Shown: positions 1 through 9,115, counted from the first letter of the stretch. The stretch is 64,000 bases of DNA from Fluviirhizobium alvei (GCF_030551875.1 NZ_JAUOZU010000006.1:496001-560000), one strand, 5' to 3'. Numbers and translations: made by a program. The notes: generated by a model not told the origin, from the sequence alone.

Positions 1-1
1 T

Positions 2-55
2 GATATCGCCATCTGGTTCCAGCAGACCTTTCCGATTCTGATGACGATCGGCTGA
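2..55 (+). CDS. C-terminal tail of an unidentified CDS (cut by window edge)
   Basis: An open frame runs from base 2 to a TGA at 53-55 and encodes 17 residues ending in PILMTIG. The next gene begins 26 bases further on the same strand, which suggests a shared transcript. The fragment is too short to assign a family, and it is only inferred to be the end of a real gene. Confidence 0.35.
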   Translation, partial: DIAIWFQQTFPILMTIG

Positions 56-81
56 GCGTCTGCCTCTTGGAGGTGTCGACG

Positions 82-1044
82 ATGGCCGAAATTGCCGCGC
101 TCGTGCTGCCGTTCTTCGGCCTGATTCTGCTCGGCTATATCGCCGGCAAATGGCGCAAGCTGCCGGAAGTCGCGCTCGGCTGGCTGAATTTCTTCATCAT
201 CTATGTCTCGCTGCCGGCCTTGTTCTTCAAGATCATCGGCCGCACCCCGGTCGAGGAACTGACGCGGTTCGATTTCATTCTGACCAGCCTTGCAGCGACC
301 TATACCTTGTTTGCCATCGTCTTTCTGGTCGGCCGTTATGTCCGTCGCAATCCCGTGGGCGAATCGACCATTCAGGGACTGGCAGCCGCTTATGGCAATA
401 TCGGCTATCTCGGGCCCGGCATTGCGCTTGCCGCCTTCGGCGAGGCTGCCGCGCTGCCGCTGGCGCTGATCTTCGCCTTCGAGAACATGGTGCATTTCAC
501 GGTGGCGCCGGCTTTCATGGCATTCGACGGTAACGACAAACGCAAACCGGCCCAGCTGGCGCGCGATGTTTTCCTGAAGATCGCGTTGCATCCCTTCATT
601 CTCGCCACCGTCGCCGGTTTCATCGCCGCTTTCACCGGCCTTGCCCTACCGGGCTTCCTGCAGACGATGATCGACAATCTCGCGCCCGCCGCCGCGCCTT
701 GCGCCCTCTTTGCCATGGGCGTGACGCTGGCCCTGCGCCCCTTGAAAAGGGTGCCAGCCGAAATCGGCTACATCGTGCCGGCGAAACTCGTGCTGTTGCC
801 GCTGCTGATGTATCTCTATCTCAGCCTGTTTGGAAACTTCCCGCCGATCTGGGTCGGTACCGCGCTCCTTCTGTCGGCGCTGCCGACGGCGACGAATGTG
901 TTCGTCATCGCCCAGCAATATGGTCTCTGGCAGGAGCGCGCTTCCGCAACCGTGATGATCACCACGGTGATTTCGGTGCTGACGGTCTCGACCGTTCTCT
1001 ACCTTCTGAAATCAGGCACTCTGCCGGCTGACCTTTTTCCGTAG
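82..1044 (+). CDS. AEC-family (auxin efflux carrier-like) transporter
   Basis: A 320-residue integral membrane protein with about ten hydrophobic segments spread along its length and the AEC-type N-terminus (AALVLPFFGLILLGYIAGK). AEC permeases (PF03547) export or exchange small organic acids and similar anions across the inner membrane; the substrate here cannot be told. I start at ATG 82, preceded by GGAGG at 69-73 with an 8-base spacer, rather than at TTG 67, which overlaps that ribosome site. The last 33 bases overlap the 3' end of the convergent UbiH-type gene, so both genes end inside each other. Confidence 0.88.
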   Translation: MAEIAALVLPFFGLILLGYIAGKWRKLPEVALGWLNFFIIYVSLPALFFKIIGRTPVEELTRFDFILTSLAATYTLFAIVFLVGRYVRRNPVGESTIQGLAAAYGNIGYLGPGIALAAFGEAAALPLALIFAFENMVHFTVAPAFMAFDGNDKRKPAQLARDVFLKIALHPFILATVAGFIAAFTGLALPGFLQTMIDNLAPAAAPCALFAMGVTLALRPLKRVPAEIGYIVPAKLVLLPLLMYLYLSLFGNFPPIWVGTALLLSALPTATNVFVIAQQYGLWQERASATVMITTVISVLTVSTVLYLLKSGTLPADLFP

Positions 1045-2223
1045 AAAATCCGGAAAGCCGCGCAGGGCACGACCGGGCGCCACCCCTTCCTGCATCACGG
1101 CATGACGCAGCGGCGGGATGGTCGCGAGAAGCTGGAGGCCGGCTGCGCGCATCATCTGCACCGGCAGGAAATCCGACAGCAGCGACCGGTTGAGAAGATC
1201 GATGCTGACGGTGCGGCTCACCACATCGGTGCGCCGCGCCCGGTCATAGTCGTCACCGATCGTCAGCATGCGGCCGGCAAGCCGCGCCTTGGTGGCAAGG
1301 TCGACGGCCTTTTCGATATCGCGCAGGGAGAGGTTGAGCCCCTGGGCGCCGATGGGCGGGAAGACATGCGCCGCTTCGCCGATCAGCACCGACGGTCCGC
1401 GTCCGAAGCGGGTGGCCGTCATTGCCGAAAGCGGCCAGGATTGCCAGCCTTCCTCGACCGTCACCTTGCCGAGCATCGATTGCATCCGTTCCTCGATGCG
1501 GCGACCGAGTGCCTCAACCGTCATATCCATCAGGGCCCGCGCTTCTTCCGGCTTCACCACCCAGACCAGGCTGGAGCGTGTGGGCGCGAGCGGCACCTGC
1601 GTGAAGGGGCCAGTGGGCGTATGGAATTCGGTTGAGACATCGCCATGCGGCCGTTCGTGGGTGAAATTCAGAACCACCGCGGTTTGCGGATAATCGTGGC
1701 GGCGCATCTCGATGCCAGCCGAGCGTCGAACGAGAGAATTGCGGCCATCGGCGCCCACCACAAGGCCTGCTTCCAGCGCCATTCCGGATGCCAGCGTCAA
1801 GTGGGCCAGGTCATTTTCAAGCGCCACCGTCTCGACACTGTCGTGAATGACAGAAAGATTGGGCTCAGACTCCATCGCTGCGGCCAGAACGGCAAGGAAG
1901 GGCGCGTTGGGAATATTGTAGCCGAAGGCGTCAAGACCGATCTCGCTCGCCCGGAAGGCCACGGTGGGCGCGCGCAGAAGCCGGTTGGTGCCGTCGATGA
2001 TCTGCATCGTCGCGAGCGCCGCCGCATGCGGCTTGACATCCTGCCAGAGACCGAGCCGATCGAGAAAGCCTAGCGACTGGTCCATGAGCGCAGTCGTCCG
2101 GCGGTCGAGTCGTGTGTCCTCAGGGGCAACGATTGCCGTGCTGAAACCCGCTCGGGCGAACGCCAGACCCGCAATAGAGCCTGCAAGCCCCGCACCGGCA
2201 ACAACGACCTCGAATTTCTGCAT
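1012..2223 (-). CDS. UbiH/UbiF/VisC-family FAD-dependent monooxygenase
   Basis: 403 residues, the usual length for ubiquinone-biosynthesis hydroxylases. The N-terminus carries the FAD-binding GAGLAG Rossmann motif, the middle has VGADGRNSLVRR, and the second FAD motif reads GEAAHVFPPIGAQGLN, where GDAAH is more usual. Family members hydroxylate the benzoquinone ring of ubiquinone precursors; which ring position is used here cannot be decided from sequence alone. I start at ATG 2223 because AGAGG lies 9 bases upstream; ATG 2232 directly abuts that site. The PAS gene lies 74 bases upstream on the same strand and may be co-transcribed. It overlaps the AEC gene tail to tail. Confidence 0.9.
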   Translation of the reverse strand: MQKFEVVVAGAGLAGSIAGLAFARAGFSTAIVAPEDTRLDRRTTALMDQSLGFLDRLGLWQDVKPHAAALATMQIIDGTNRLLRAPTVAFRASEIGLDAFGYNIPNAPFLAVLAAAMESEPNLSVIHDSVETVALENDLAHLTLASGMALEAGLVVGADGRNSLVRRSAGIEMRRHDYPQTAVVLNFTHERPHGDVSTEFHTPTGPFTQVPLAPTRSSLVWVVKPEEARALMDMTVEALGRRIEERMQSMLGKVTVEEGWQSWPLSAMTATRFGRGPSVLIGEAAHVFPPIGAQGLNLSLRDIEKAVDLATKARLAGRMLTIGDDYDRARRTDVVSRTVSIDLLNRSLLSDFLPVQMMRAAGLQLLATIPPLRHAVMQEGVAPGRALRGFPDFLRKKVSRQSA

Positions 2224-2297
2224 CACGAACATCCTCTTTTGGAGGATAGATCTAGCCCGTCACGCACCGGAAATCCATGGGGTGAATTGGCGCAGTC

Positions 2298-2888
2298 TCA
2301 GTCGCGGCGGCCGCCATCGATAACGCGGAAGAGGGGACGGTTGGCCGGTTGCGCAGGAGCCGCCTGCTCGACCGATGGCAGGATAGAGCGAGGCATATGC
2401 TCATCCGTGAGGAATTGCAGCCGGGTCGGTAACAGCCAGCGATGGAGGGCAGTCAGCGGACGTGTCGGATCGTCCGCAGCCAGGCAGCCGAAAATGCGGT
2501 CGACCACGCCGGGCTTCGAACTCAGTGGCATCAGCAGCATTTCGAGGCCGAATTCCGGCTCCTCGACACCACGCGCAATGAGATCCACCTTGAGAATTTG
2601 CCCGGTGGCGAGAACCGACTGCGCAGCAAGCACCATCCGCCGTGCAGAGTTGGGTTCCCAGATCGCGGCAAAATCAGTGTTTCTGGCCTCGCGACCGAAA
2701 ACGAGACAGGTGCGTGTTCCCGCGAGACGGAAGCTGAAGCTCGCATCCTTGAGCTGTTCCAGCATGAAAACATCCGGCAACGCCGCCTTGAGTTCGGCCG
2801 GATTGATCTCCGAGCGCAAGGGGGCCGCGCGCCCAGCCCTGAGCTGTTCGTAGTAGGAATAGACCGCCGAGATCGTTTTCTGTCGCAT
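2298..2888 (-). CDS. PAS-domain protein (PAS_5/PF07310 type)
   Basis: 196 residues. The fold region from about residue 5 to 150 matches the alphaproteobacterial PAS_5 family, with the typical segment FSFRLAGTRTCLVFGREARN followed by a central segment with a conserved tryptophan and a C-terminal GCLAADDP stretch. The family occurs as stand-alone sensor-like domains of unknown ligand, and no output domain is attached here. The C-terminus (PLFRVIDGG) is a tail common in rhizobial members. It is upstream of the UbiH-type gene on the same strand. A role in sensing is inferred only from the fold. Confidence 0.85.
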   Translation of the reverse strand: MRQKTISAVYSYYEQLRAGRAAPLRSEINPAELKAALPDVFMLEQLKDASFSFRLAGTRTCLVFGREARNTDFAAIWEPNSARRMVLAAQSVLATGQILKVDLIARGVEEPEFGLEMLLMPLSSKPGVVDRIFGCLAADDPTRPLTALHRWLLPTRLQFLTDEHMPRSILPSVEQAAPAQPANRPLFRVIDGGRRD

Positions 2889-3185
2889 TGCTGACTACCG
2901 GTATGAGGCGCATCGCTGTATCGAAACGGCACGAGCGATGCATTACCATTTGGTTAAAGCGAAATGCGTGCCAACTGCCCACGGGGTGGCCAGAGTTAAG
3001 GTTAATTCTTTCTTTCGATTGAAATGACGGGGCGATGGTGCGATCCTCCACACATCGAAGGACATCGTCCTCAGCACATCTTTCCAGATCGGATCTCCAG
3101 AATCGATCCTGCCGTTCACCCCCACGGGGCTGGACGGCATTTTTTTTGCTGCTATGACGAGGCAAACGCAGCGCGAGAGCCTCAC
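2889..3185. other. Divergent intergenic region, PAS gene / rhomboid gene
   Basis: 297 bases separate the two divergently transcribed genes. It contains AT-richer stretches (around 2940-3025, including TTAAGGTTAATTC near 2996-3008) that could hold promoters for either side. I see no convincing gene, hairpin or operator in it. Confidence 0.5.
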
Positions 3186-3902
3186 TTGACCGAGCACAAC
3201 AGCCCAGTTCCGCCCGAGCCCGTGCGCCGGGAACCGATTTTCAACACCCCGGCCATTCTGGTCCTCATGATCGGTCTGATGGCGGCGATCCATCTGGTCC
3301 GCGTCTATCTCCTGTCCCCGGAACAGGAGCGCGATCTGGTCATTCTGATGGCGTTTCTTCCCGCCCGCTACGTGCATCCGCTGCTGGAGCAGGATCCGGG
3401 CTGGTTTGTCGGGCCTGTCGGCTATTCGCTCCTGCATGGCGGCGCGCTGCACCTGATCTTCAACTGCCTCTGGCTTGCGGTCTTCGCAACGCCCTTGGCG
3501 CGCCGAATCGGAACGGTCCGCTTCCTGCTGTTGTGGGTCTTTTCAGCTGTATTCTCGGCCTTCTTCCACGCTTTCATGACCGGGTTCGAGCCGATCCTGC
3601 TCATCGGCGCCTCGGGTGTCGTCTCGGCGACGGTGGGGGCCGCCTGCCGCTTTTCCATGCCGCTATCCGGCACCGGCCTCATGCGCTACGCGCATCTTGC
3701 GCCGCGATTGGGCATCATCGAAGCCCTGAAACGGCGGCCGGTCCAGATGTTCATTGCGCTCTGGGCCCTGTCGAATGTGCTCGTCCTCTGGGGGATAGGC
3801 GCACCCGCCGGCAGCAGCAACATCGCCTGGCAGGCCCATCTCGGGGGCTTCCTGTTCGGCTATCTTTTCTTCGCGCCATTTGATCGCAAAATGAGCCATT
3901 AA
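3186..3902 (+). CDS. Rhomboid-family intramembrane serine protease
   Basis: 238 residues with about six to seven transmembrane segments. The rhomboid active site is visible: GASG with the nucleophile Ser143 in one helix and His218 in the motif AHLGG of a later helix, plus the HxxxN pair (His89, Asn93) that supports the oxyanion. Rhomboids cleave transmembrane substrates within the inner membrane; the substrate is unknown. The frame stays open further upstream, but the N-terminal extension does not look like protein of this family, so TTG 3186 (LTEHNSPVPP...) is the likeliest start. No strong ribosome site precedes it, so the start is uncertain. A hairpin follows the stop at once. Confidence 0.88.
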   Translation: MTEHNSPVPPEPVRREPIFNTPAILVLMIGLMAAIHLVRVYLLSPEQERDLVILMAFLPARYVHPLLEQDPGWFVGPVGYSLLHGGALHLIFNCLWLAVFATPLARRIGTVRFLLLWVFSAVFSAFFHAFMTGFEPILLIGASGVVSATVGAACRFSMPLSGTGLMRYAHLAPRLGIIEALKRRPVQMFIALWALSNVLVLWGIGAPAGSSNIAWQAHLGGFLFGYLFFAPFDRKMSH

Positions 3903-3912
3903 CGATTCCTTT

Positions 3913-3941
3913 GCGATTGGCTTGATTTTATAGCCAATCGC
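3913..3941 (+). terminator. Hairpin after rhomboid gene
   Basis: A perfect 10-bp stem, GCGATTGGCT (3913-3922) and AGCCAATCGC (3932-3941), with a 9-base loop starts 10 bases after the rhomboid stop codon. There is no following T-run, so it may terminate weakly or protect the 3' end instead. It could also act as an operator ahead of the CBS gene. Confidence 0.5.
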
Positions 3942-4028
3942 CTTCACCATGCTGATGACTGGGCGGGTAGGCGCAGCAGTCGCTGCGAACGATCTGTCCG
4001 GCCATGCTCATGCAATGAGGAGGATCGC

Positions 4029-4457
4029 ATGCGTGTTAAGGCTATTTTGGACCAGAAAGGTCGCAACGTGCTGACGGTGGGGCCGCAGGTCACCATCCGT
4101 GATGCCGCAAGGACGCTCAAGGAAAACAAGATCGGCGCGGTCGTCGTGCTCGGAGGAGGCGACGAACTGGTCGGCATCCTCTCGGAACGTGACATCGTCT
4201 CGGCCGTGGCCCTGCATGGTGCCGATTGTCTCGGCAAGCCGGTCTCTTCGATCATGACGGCCAAGGTGCATCAATGCACCGAAGAGACTTCGATCGATGA
4301 GGTCATGTCGATGATGAGCGAAAGACGCATTCGCCATCTGCCGGTCGACAAGGCGGGCCGGCTCGTCGGGCTGATTTCCATCGGCGACGTCGTCAAGACG
4401 AAGATCCAGATCATCCAGCAGGAAGCCGACGAGATCAAAGCCTATATTGCAGGCTGA
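4029..4457 (+). CDS. Tandem CBS-domain protein
   Basis: 142 residues made almost entirely of two CBS motifs (about residues 8-65 and 75-132), with the typical segments VGILSERDIVSAV and VGLISIGDVVK. CBS pairs bind adenosine ligands such as AMP, ATP, NAD or SAM. Stand-alone pairs of this size are widespread in Rhizobiales and their partners are mostly unknown. AGGAGG precedes ATG 4029 at a good distance. It converges on the patatin gene and has no obvious partner next to it. Confidence 0.9.
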   Translation: MRVKAILDQKGRNVLTVGPQVTIRDAARTLKENKIGAVVVLGGGDELVGILSERDIVSAVALHGADCLGKPVSSIMTAKVHQCTEETSIDEVMSMMSERRIRHLPVDKAGRLVGLISIGDVVKTKIQIIQQEADEIKAYIAG

Positions 4458-4471
4458 ACCATGCCATAACC

Positions 4472-4494
4472 GGGTGTCGCCAAAGGCGACGCCC
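4472..4494. terminator. Bidirectional hairpin between CBS gene and patatin gene
   Basis: GGGTGTCGCC (4472-4481) pairs with GGCGACGCCC (4485-4494) over 10 bp, one pair being a G-U wobble, with an AAA loop. It sits in the 54-base gap between two convergent genes, the expected place for a shared terminator, but no clear T-run follows on either strand. Confidence 0.55.
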
Positions 4495-4511
4495 CTAGAC
4501 ATTGCGTCCGG

Positions 4512-5486
4512 TCACACGCGGCGGATCACTTCCTGCATGCGCTTGATTTCGGCGATCTTCAGCTTGGCTTCCTGATAGCCGCGATCGATGGCTTCGGAGG
4601 CACGGTGGAATTCGGACAGGCCGATATCGGCAAGCCGCGGCTGCAGCGCAAGATCAGGCGGATCGCCGGCAAGACGGGCGCGCGAGATACGGTCCTGAAT
4701 GATGTTGAAGGCTTCCACCATCACACCGGTCATGCCGATATGGCTCGGCTTCTCGCGGTCGCCGTCCCGTTCGAACTGCTTTTCCAGCGGCTGTACGGCC
4801 GCATGATGCTTGACGACAGCTGAACGACCGTAAAGGTCGTAGTGCAGGTTGACGGCCACGACCAGCGGCTGCTCATAGGCCCGGCAAACCGACACCGGTA
4901 CCGGATTGACCAGCGCGCCATCGACCAGAATGCGGTTGTTGCAGCGGATCGGCTCGAAAATGCCGGGCAGGGCGTAGGATGCCCGAAGCGCCGTGATCAG
5001 CGATCCGGAGTCGATCCACACTTCGTGACCCGTGCGGATCTCGGCGGCAACGGCCACAAAGGGCCGGTTGAGATCGCCGATGGCGATCCCGTCGAGATGC
5101 TCCTGCATCCGTTTCGTCAAGCGCATGCCACCAAACAGGCCACCGCCGCCAATGGTGAAATCCAGCAGCGCTGCGATGCGCCGCATGGTGAGCGAGCGGG
5201 CGAAATTCTCGAGTTCATCGAGCTTGCCGGCCATGTAGCAGCCGCCGACGAGTGCACCGATCGAGGTTCCGGCGATCATGCCGATCTCGACACCCTCTTC
5301 ATCGAGCGCACGCAGAACCCCGATATGAGCCCAGCCTCGGGCAGCACCGCCGCCGAGGGCGAGCGCGATCTTTGGTTTTGGCTGTTCGGGTTGAGCCACC
5401 TTGCCAGGCACGCCTGCAATGGTGCTGACGCCGTTTTCGAGAGAGACGGCCGGCTCTTCATGACGATGAAAATTCCAGTTCAGCAT
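4512..5486 (-). CDS. Patatin-like phospholipase (RssA-like)
   Basis: 324 residues. Patatin core features are present: oxyanion motif GGGAARG (45-51), nucleophile elbow GTSIG with Ser75, and the second catalytic residue Asp189 in VDGALVNP. Such enzymes are Ser-Asp dyad lipid acyl hydrolases acting on phospholipid or other acyl esters. The first ~38 residues are a low-complexity extension without an obvious signal peptide, so a cytoplasmic or membrane-associated protein is likely. It is monocistronic and convergent with the CBS gene. The natural substrate cannot be inferred. Confidence 0.9.
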   Translation of the reverse strand: MLNWNFHRHEEPAVSLENGVSTIAGVPGKVAQPEQPKPKIALALGGGAARGWAHIGVLRALDEEGVEIGMIAGTSIGALVGGCYMAGKLDELENFARSLTMRRIAALLDFTIGGGGLFGGMRLTKRMQEHLDGIAIGDLNRPFVAVAAEIRTGHEVWIDSGSLITALRASYALPGIFEPIRCNNRILVDGALVNPVPVSVCRAYEQPLVVAVNLHYDLYGRSAVVKHHAAVQPLEKQFERDGDREKPSHIGMTGVMVEAFNIIQDRISRARLAGDPPDLALQPRLADIGLSEFHRASEAIDRGYQEAKLKIAEIKRMQEVIRRV

Positions 5487-5591
5487 CGCAATACCCCATA
5501 AGGCTGAACAACTCGCCTGAGGTCATTACGACTGAAACTTGTTAAAAAATCGAGTCAATTCCTGCCCTTTGTCTAATATTGGGGCAGATGC

Positions 5592-6041
5592 CTAACTTTT
5601 ATAAATGTGATCCGGGTCGAAATGACGATGCGAATCGACCTCGCGCAGCATTGCCCGACCATCCTGAAGTTCGACCGCGCGATAAAAGCAGGAACGCCGA
5701 CCCGTGTGGCAGGTCGCCTGGTGCCCTGCGACCTTGACGCGAACAAGAAGCGCGTCCTGATCGCAATCGGTGAGCAGTTCGATCACCGTCTGAAGGTTGC
5801 CGGAGGTCTCGCCCTTCTTCCAGATCTGGCGTCGCGACCGCGAATAATAATGCGCAATCCCGGTCTCGATCGTCAGCGACAGGGCTTCCCGGTTCATATG
5901 CGCCACCATCAGCAACGCATGGTCATCCGCATCCGTGACGATGGCCGTGATCAGGCCATTGTCATCGAATTTCGGCGAAAAAACCGCACCTTCTTCAAGA
6001 TCCGCCTTGCTGGCGGATGGAGCCGGGAATTCCAGGGACAT
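5592..6041 (-). CDS. hisI: Phosphoribosyl-AMP cyclohydrolase
   Basis: 149 residues, a stand-alone HisI without a fused HisE domain, as is usual in alphaproteobacteria. It opens the adenine ring of phosphoribosyl-AMP, the third step of histidine biosynthesis. Visible signatures are [12 protein letters not shown], the [17 protein letters not shown] segment and the metal-binding DCDQDALL and [11 protein letters not shown] regions. It lies 3 bases downstream of folE on the same strand and is almost certainly translated from the same mRNA, away from the other his genes. Confidence 0.95.
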   Translation of the reverse strand: MSLEFPAPSASKADLEEGAVFSPKFDDNGLITAIVTDADDHALLMVAHMNREALSLTIETGIAHYYSRSRRQIWKKGETSGNLQTVIELLTDCDQDALLVRVKVAGHQATCHTGRRSCFYRAVELQDGRAMLREVDSHRHFDPDHIYKS

Positions 6042-6044
6042 GGG

Positions 6045-6671
6045 TCAGGCCGGATAGTTGAAGCCGCGCACCATGGACATGAACCGCGCCTGTTCGCGCG
6101 GCTCGGTCTTGAAGGCGCCGGTGAATGTGGATGTCAGGGTCGAAGCGCCGAGCTTCTGCACGCCGCGCATCGCCATGCACATGTGATCGGCTTCGATCAG
6201 CACGGCAACGCCCTTCGGCTTCAGATGCGCATCGATCGCGTGGGCGATCTGGGCCGTGATCGATTCCTGCGTCTGCAGTCGCCGCGCGAACACTTCCACG
6301 GTGCGGGCGATCTTAGACAGGCCAAGAACGCGGCCATCCGGCAGATAGCCGACATGGGCCTTGCCGATGATCGGCACCATATGGTGCTCGCAATGGGAGA
6401 AGAACGGAATATCGCGAACAAGCACGATATCGTCATAACCGGCCACTTCCTCGAACGTGCGGCCAAGCACATCCTCGACGGAGGCTTCGTAGCCCGAAAA
6501 CAGTTCGCCATAGGCTTTGACGACGCGGGCAGGGGTATCGAGAAGCCCTTCGCGCTCGGGGTCATCGCCAATGAAGCGCAGCAAAGTGCGTACAGCTTCC
6601 TCGGCTTCCGACACGGTCGGTCGGCGGTCCTCATCAGTCTTGCGGGTCAATGTCTTCACGATCGCGTCCAT
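6045..6671 (-). CDS. folE: GTP cyclohydrolase I
   Basis: 208 residues. It converts GTP to 7,8-dihydroneopterin triphosphate, the entry step of folate biosynthesis. The family signature is clear: the zinc/active-site segment [20 protein letters not shown] followed by [20 protein letters not shown] and a second cysteine in [10 protein letters not shown]. This is a canonical type IA enzyme of normal length. It leads a two-gene operon with hisI. A short hairpin (GGAGCC 6775-6780 with GGCTCC 6784-6789) lies upstream in the region shared with the next divergent gene. Confidence 0.96.
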   Translation of the reverse strand: MDAIVKTLTRKTDEDRRPTVSEAEEAVRTLLRFIGDDPEREGLLDTPARVVKAYGELFSGYEASVEDVLGRTFEEVAGYDDIVLVRDIPFFSHCEHHMVPIIGKAHVGYLPDGRVLGLSKIARTVEVFARRLQTQESITAQIAHAIDAHLKPKGVAVLIEADHMCMAMRGVQKLGASTLTSTFTGAFKTEPREQARFMSMVRGFNYPA

Positions 6672-6988
6672 GAACGGCCTCTAACTTTCTCGCATATCCG
6701 AGCGCTTGGATTCGGACAACTCGCCTCTGGCCATTCACCTGTCCCTGCAGGCATGGGTTCCGTTGGCGGGCTCCGGAGCCTCAGGCTCCTCTTCTCAGTG
6801 AGGGGCTTTCGGCACGGTTTCCCAGTCAACAGGCGACAGATGCTCTTGCAATTCTGTCGCCCCATTGCGACATGATATATAGAAATGCGCCATGCCGCGC
6901 AAAGGGTCCTGTTGTATTTTTCCCTGATACGGAGGAAATTCCTTTCCGGATTTCGCGCATGGCAGGAATTTTTCGGGCGGAACTGCGC

Positions 6989-7432
6989 ATGGACGACATT
7001 TACAACACGAAAATCCTGGAATTTGCGGGCAACATTCCGCGCATCGGCCAGCTCACCGATGCGGATGCAAGTGCGCAGGCCCACTCGAAGCTTTGCGGTT
7101 CCAAGGTCAAGGTCTGGCTGAAGCTCGATGGGGATGTCGTCAGCGATTTTGCCCATGATGTGAAGGCCTGTGCGCTCGGCCAGGCCTCGTCCTCGATCAT
7201 GGCGCGCCACGTGATCGGCGCTTCAGCCGCCGAACTTCGCGCCGCCAAGGCAGATATGCTCGCGATGTTGAAAGAGAATGGCGATGGTCCCTCCGGCCGG
7301 TTCGAGGATATGCGGTTTCTGAAGCCGGTAAAGGACTACAAGGCGCGCCACGCCTCCACGATGCTGACATTCGATGCCGTGTGCGACTGTCTCGACCAGA
7401 TCGATGCGCGCGCACTGGCCCCGGCGAACTGA
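6989..7432 (+). CDS. IscU/NifU-like iron-sulfur cluster scaffold protein
   Basis: 147 residues of the IscU-type NifU N-terminal fold. Three positions match the cluster-ligating cysteines of IscU: Cys36 in KLCGS, Cys61 in KACALGQASSS, and Cys132 in VCDCLDQ. The aspartate that usually follows the first cysteine (CGD) is Ser38 here. The frame continues upstream, but ATG 6989 (MDDIYNTKILEFAG) matches the family N-terminus. The 3' end overlaps yidD by one base (TGATG), so the two are translationally coupled. A role in cluster transfer is inferred from the family. Confidence 0.87.
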   Translation: MDDIYNTKILEFAGNIPRIGQLTDADASAQAHSKLCGSKVKVWLKLDGDVVSDFAHDVKACALGQASSSIMARHVIGASAAELRAAKADMLAMLKENGDGPSGRFEDMRFLKPVKDYKARHASTMLTFDAVCDCLDQIDARALAPAN

Positions 7433-7800
7433 TGTGCGATGCGCCTGATTGCCAGCATCGCGATCCGCCCGCGCAGAAGCGCGGACGCAACTGGTCCGGC
7501 CCGTTTCCGAAGACGCCGGGCCGTCTTTTCGGCATGGCTTTCATACGGCTCTACCAATTGACATTGTCGAGCCTGATCGGCAATTCCTGCCGCCATATGC
7601 CAACCTGTTCCGAATATGGCTATGAAGCCATTGCGCGGCATGGTTTGTGGGCCGGTGGTTTCCTGACCTTCTTCAGGGTGTCGCGATGTGGTCCCTTCGG
7701 CACCCATGGCATCGATCCGGTGCCCGAGATGCTTCCCGACGATGTGACCTGGTACCGCCCCTGGCGATTCTGGCGGCTGGGCAAGCACGATCGCAACTAG
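7432..7800 (+). CDS. yidD: Membrane protein insertion efficiency factor YidD
   Basis: 122 residues. The family hallmark is seen in CRHMPTCSEYGYEAI, with conserved cysteines, followed by RVSRCGPFGTHGIDPVP. YidD assists insertion of inner-membrane proteins through YidC. The start ATG 7432 shares its A with the stop of the upstream IscU-like gene. The N-terminus has an unusual small Cys/Asp-rich extension (MCDAPDC) before the conserved core. It is not next to rnpA or yidC, which is normal in this group. Confidence 0.93.
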   Translation: MCDAPDCQHRDPPAQKRGRNWSGPFPKTPGRLFGMAFIRLYQLTLSSLIGNSCRHMPTCSEYGYEAIARHGLWAGGFLTFFRVSRCGPFGTHGIDPVPEMLPDDVTWYRPWRFWRLGKHDRN

Positions 7801-7939
7801 GCACCTCATACCGCTGCCGGCGACAGAATAGTTGCCCCATGCGGGCGTCGAAACATAACTTTACGCAATTTTACCCGTACGAAACCCACGGCGGCCCTGT
7901 TCTTGCTAGACATCATCCCGAAAAGGGAGCTGCGAGTAC

Positions 7940-9115
7940 ATGGTCACGAACGCTCACGACGATGCCCGGTCCGTCCGGATGGCAATGGTATCCATGCTCC
8001 TTGTCATCGCTCTTCTGCTGAGCGGATGCAGTCCGGAAGCAAGGGCGAGCTATACGGCACCTGAAGCCGAAGCGGCAACGCTCGTCGGCTTTGAAAATGT
8101 TCGCACCTATCTCGATGCCCCGTTGAAGGGAGGCGATGGCGATGCGGCAAAATGGGCGCCCGACAATCGCAAGCCGAAGGTCGATTTTCTGATGATCTCG
8201 GGCGGCGGAGCGGGTGGGGCCTTCACGGTCGGGATCCTGTCGGCCTGGAGTGCGACCGGAACCCGTCCGAAATTCGATGTTGTCACGGGTGTCAGCACCG
8301 GTGCCTTGATCGCGCCCTATGCTTTTCTCGGCGAAGCCTATGACCAGCAACTTGTCAAACTCTATACGAGCGGGACGGCCCGTAATCTCGTGGAAGCCCG
8401 CTGGATGGGCACAGGCCTGTTTCAGAGCAGCCTCTTGAAACCCGAGCCTCTTCGGCATCTCGTCAACAAATATGTGACATGGCCGTTCCTGGCCCGGATC
8501 GCTGCCGAACATCGCAAGGGGCGGCGGTTGCTCATTCTCACCACCGACCTCGATACGCAGCGTGCGGTGGTCTGGAACATGGGGGAAATTGCCGCCAGCG
8601 GCCGGATGGATTCGCTGTCACTGTTCCGCGATGTGTTGATTGCATCCGCCAGCATCCCAGGCATCTTCCCGGCGGTGCGGATCAAGGCGCAGGTGGCCGG
8701 GCGTCAGATCGAGGAGATGCATTCCGATGGAGGATCGGCGTCGCAGGTTCTGACCCTGCCCGAACAACTGATCGCCGAGGGCGGAAAGCTTGCGCAACGC
8801 AAGAACCAGAAAATCAACTTCTATGTGATCGTGAACAATGCGCTTATGCCCGAATTTTCCACCACCCCTGACCAGACACTGCCGGTCATGGCAAGAGCCT
8901 ATTCTATCCTGATCAAGTCCCAGACCCGCGCTTCGCTTCTTGCGCTTTATGGCTACGCGAAAAGAACTGGTGCGGAATTTCATCTTGCCTCGATCAACAA
9001 GCAGATTCCCTATTCGGTTTCCGACCCGTTCAATACGGATTACATGCGGACCGTCTATGCCATCGGCTACGCGGAAATGAAAAACGGTACCGTATGGAAG
9101 GATCGGCCGATTTAA
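7940..9115 (+). CDS. Patatin-like phospholipase, predicted lipoprotein
   Basis: 391 residues. The N-terminus has a hydrophobic stretch (14-27) ending in the lipobox LLSGC, predicting lipidation at Cys30 and anchoring to the envelope. The hydrolase core follows: SGGGAGGAF oxyanion loop near residue 87, GVSTG with nucleophile Ser119, and Asp263 in SDGG. It is therefore probably a secreted acyl hydrolase, unlike the cytoplasmic patatin at 4.5-5.5 kb. GGGAG lies 10 bases before ATG 7940; an internal ATG at 7979 would also give a lipoprotein signal. The secreted protein of unknown function follows after 120 bases. Confidence 0.87.
   Translation: MVTNAHDDARSVRMAMVSMLLVIALLLSGCSPEARASYTAPEAEAATLVGFENVRTYLDAPLKGGDGDAAKWAPDNRKPKVDFLMISGGGAGGAFTVGILSAWSATGTRPKFDVVTGVSTGALIAPYAFLGEAYDQQLVKLYTSGTARNLVEARWMGTGLFQSSLLKPEPLRHLVNKYVTWPFLARIAAEHRKGRRLLILTTDLDTQRAVVWNMGEIAASGRMDSLSLFRDVLIASASIPGIFPAVRIKAQVAGRQIEEMHSDGGSASQVLTLPEQLIAEGGKLAQRKNQKINFYVIVNNALMPEFSTTPDQTLPVMARAYSILIKSQTRASLLALYGYAKRTGAEFHLASINKQIPYSVSDPFNTDYMRTVYAIGYAEMKNGTVWKDRPI

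Noticed and set aside
6775-6789. GGAGCC/GGCTCC hairpin upstream of folE as a regulator site
   Set aside because: A 6-bp stem with a 3-base loop in GC-rich DNA is common by chance, and no T-run or known motif supports a role.
5607-6875. A 422-codon plus-strand frame over hisI and folE
   Set aside because: HisI and FolE on the minus strand carry complete catalytic motifs; the plus-strand translation is low-complexity and unlike any family.
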